Shown here in pieces: positions 63,217 through 64,000 of a stretch of 64,000 nt of DNA (position 1 is its first letter; each line of letters opens with the position of its first letter). The stretch lies in assembly GCF_042654365.1 (NCBI RefSeq), contig NZ_JBHSGG010000029.1, forward strand, positions 62,001 to 126,000, in the 5' to 3' direction. The notes below the pieces were generated by a model, which saw only the letters and a program-made list of their open reading frames with translations, did not search any database and was not told the DNA's origin. Source of the stretch: Coralloluteibacterium thermophilum (lineage in GTDB: Bacteria > Pseudomonadota > Gammaproteobacteria > Xanthomonadales > Xanthomonadaceae). A program made the position numbers and the translations under genes.

Positions 63217-64000
63217 TCAGCGGCGCGCGAGCAGCGCGTCGACGTCGAGCAGGTGCCCGGAGCGCGCGGCCTTGGTGCGCAGGTAGTGCTCGTTCTCGTG
63301 GGTGACCTCGCCGGCCACCTCGGTCCGCCGCACCACGTCCACGCCGGCGCTGCGCAGGTGCATGACCTTGGCCGGGTTGTTGGTCAGCAGTTCCACCCGG
63401 CGGATCCCCAGGCCGCGCAGCATGGCCACGGCGGTCTCGTAGCGGCGCTCGTCCGCGCCGAAGCCGAGCTGCGCGTCGGCGTCGATGGTGTCGAGGCCGT
63501 CGTGCTGGTAGCCGTAGGCGCGCATCTTGGAGGCGATGCCGGTGCCGCGGCCCTCCTGGTCGAGGTAGAGCAGCACCCCGCCGCCCATCGCCTTCAGCGC
63601 GCGCAGGCCCAGGCGGAGCTGGTCGCCGCAGTCGCACTTGAGCGAGCCGAACAGGTCGCCGGTCAGGCAGGAGGAATGCACCCGCACCGGCACGACGCCG
63701 TCGGTGTCGGGCGAACCCACGATGATGGCGACCTGGTCGCGCTGCGCGAGGCCGCCGCGGAACACCACGAACTGGGTCATGCCCACGTCGCGCAGCGGCA
63801 CCGGGCTGCGGGTGACCAGCTCGAAGTCGCGGCCTGCGGCCTGGTCGCCGCGTTCGAGGTCCTCGAGCGCGATGCGCCCGCAGCCCTCGAAGGCGGCCGC
63901 GTCGTCGGCGACGTCCGCCACCAGCATCGCGGGCAGCAGCAGGCCGAGGCGCGCTACGCGCACCGCGGCCACGTGCAGCGTGCGCCCCGGCGTCCATGCC
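63217..64000 (-). CDS. ribA: GTP cyclohydrolase II, long N-terminal form; 5' end outside window
   Basis: Opens GTP in the first committed riboflavin step. The frame is open to the window edge (reading ..AWTPGRTLHVAAVRVARLG), so the gene continues beyond base 64000 and the GTG at 63972 is only an internal candidate. Zinc site HSSCLTGDLFGSLKCDCGDQL, GTP-binding LLYLDQEGRGTGIASKMRAYG, catalytic residues in TNNPAKVMHLRSAGVDVV, ending HLLDVDALLARR. An N-terminal extra domain, of which only the end is seen, is typical of alphaproteobacterial-type RibA. It runs into the CDP-alcohol gene. Confidence 0.93.
   Translation of the reverse strand, partial: AWTPGRTLHVAAVRVARLGLLLPAMLVADVADDAAAFEGCGRIALEDLERGDQAAGRDFELVTRSPVPLRDVGMTQFVVFRGGLAQRDQVAIIVGSPDTDGVVPVRVHSSCLTGDLFGSLKCDCGDQLRLGLRALKAMGGGVLLYLDQEGRGTGIASKMRAYGYQHDGLDTIDADAQLGFGADERRYETAVAMLRGLGIRRVELLTNNPAKVMHLRSAGVDVVRRTEVAGEVTHENEHYLRTKAARSGHLLDVDALLARR

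Overview
The window is a very GC-rich (by eye about 70%), gene-dense bacterial chromosome segment. The gene content and style point to a gammaproteobacterium near the Xanthomonadales/Lysobacterales: a sucA-sucB-lpdA operon, a PilH-type regulator, a TonB-dependent receptor paired with an M14 peptidase, a REP-like pair of GGAGCGGCT..AGCCGC type, and GTG/TTG starts. This placement is inference; no rRNA or tRNA gene lies in the window. Both ends cut a gene: metH at the left and ribA at the right.

Layout. 1-5.3 kb: metH 3' end, then minus-strand housekeeping genes (a membrane-anchored coiled-coil protein, a YaiL-like protein, slyX, a UDP-sugar dehydrogenase, an FKBP lipoprotein, a glutathione peroxidase). 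5.4-9.4 kb: a co-directional operon behind a clear promoter and operator, encoding a 73-aa small protein, a YtrA-type GntR repressor, an ABC ATPase and permease, and two beta-solenoid-like exported proteins, one with eight GSGD repeats. 9.4-14.6 kb: fumC, purB, roxA and a GNAT fusion. 14.7-20.6 kb: the 2-oxoglutarate dehydrogenase operon, closed by a good terminator. 20.6-28.2 kb: a LOG protein, pilH, the TonB receptor, the M14 peptidase and a DedA protein. 28.2-32.6 kb: cbpA and hsp20 (with a sigma-32-like promoter) separated by a nested palindromic MITE-like element, then a peroxiredoxin, a sirtuin and a ThuA protein.

32.7-43.8 kb is the most distinctive region, a sugar and glycan locus. 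A tight minus-strand array encodes three CgeB-like glycosyltransferases in a row, a GT4 glycosyltransferase, a 680-aa fusion of a clan-A glycoside-hydrolase-like domain with a CDP-paratose-2-epimerase-like SDR, and another SDR. Next to it lie a UDP-glucuronate decarboxylase, a Gfo/Idh/MocA oxidoreductase and an MDR dehydrogenase. Together they look like a pathway that makes a nucleotide sugar (possibly UDP-xylose plus an epimerised sugar) and builds a glycan; the product cannot be read from sequence.

44-64 kb: a DGPF protein with its ECF42-type sigma factor, a YfcE-like phosphodiesterase, a PQQ-type sugar dehydrogenase lipoprotein, a YadGH ABC exporter, a metallo-beta-lactamase-fold hydrolase, a YdeP-like molybdopterin oxidoreductase, several small proteins, a YkgJ-like protein and a methyltransferase, a complete RND tripartite efflux operon, a DUF4870-like protein, a flippase-like integral membrane protein, a CDP-alcohol phosphatidyltransferase and ribA. 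Three kinds of short repeat are present: the 268-bp nested palindrome, a REP-like pair, and two copies of a GGAACGAGAA(A/G)CGAGGA-containing repeat.
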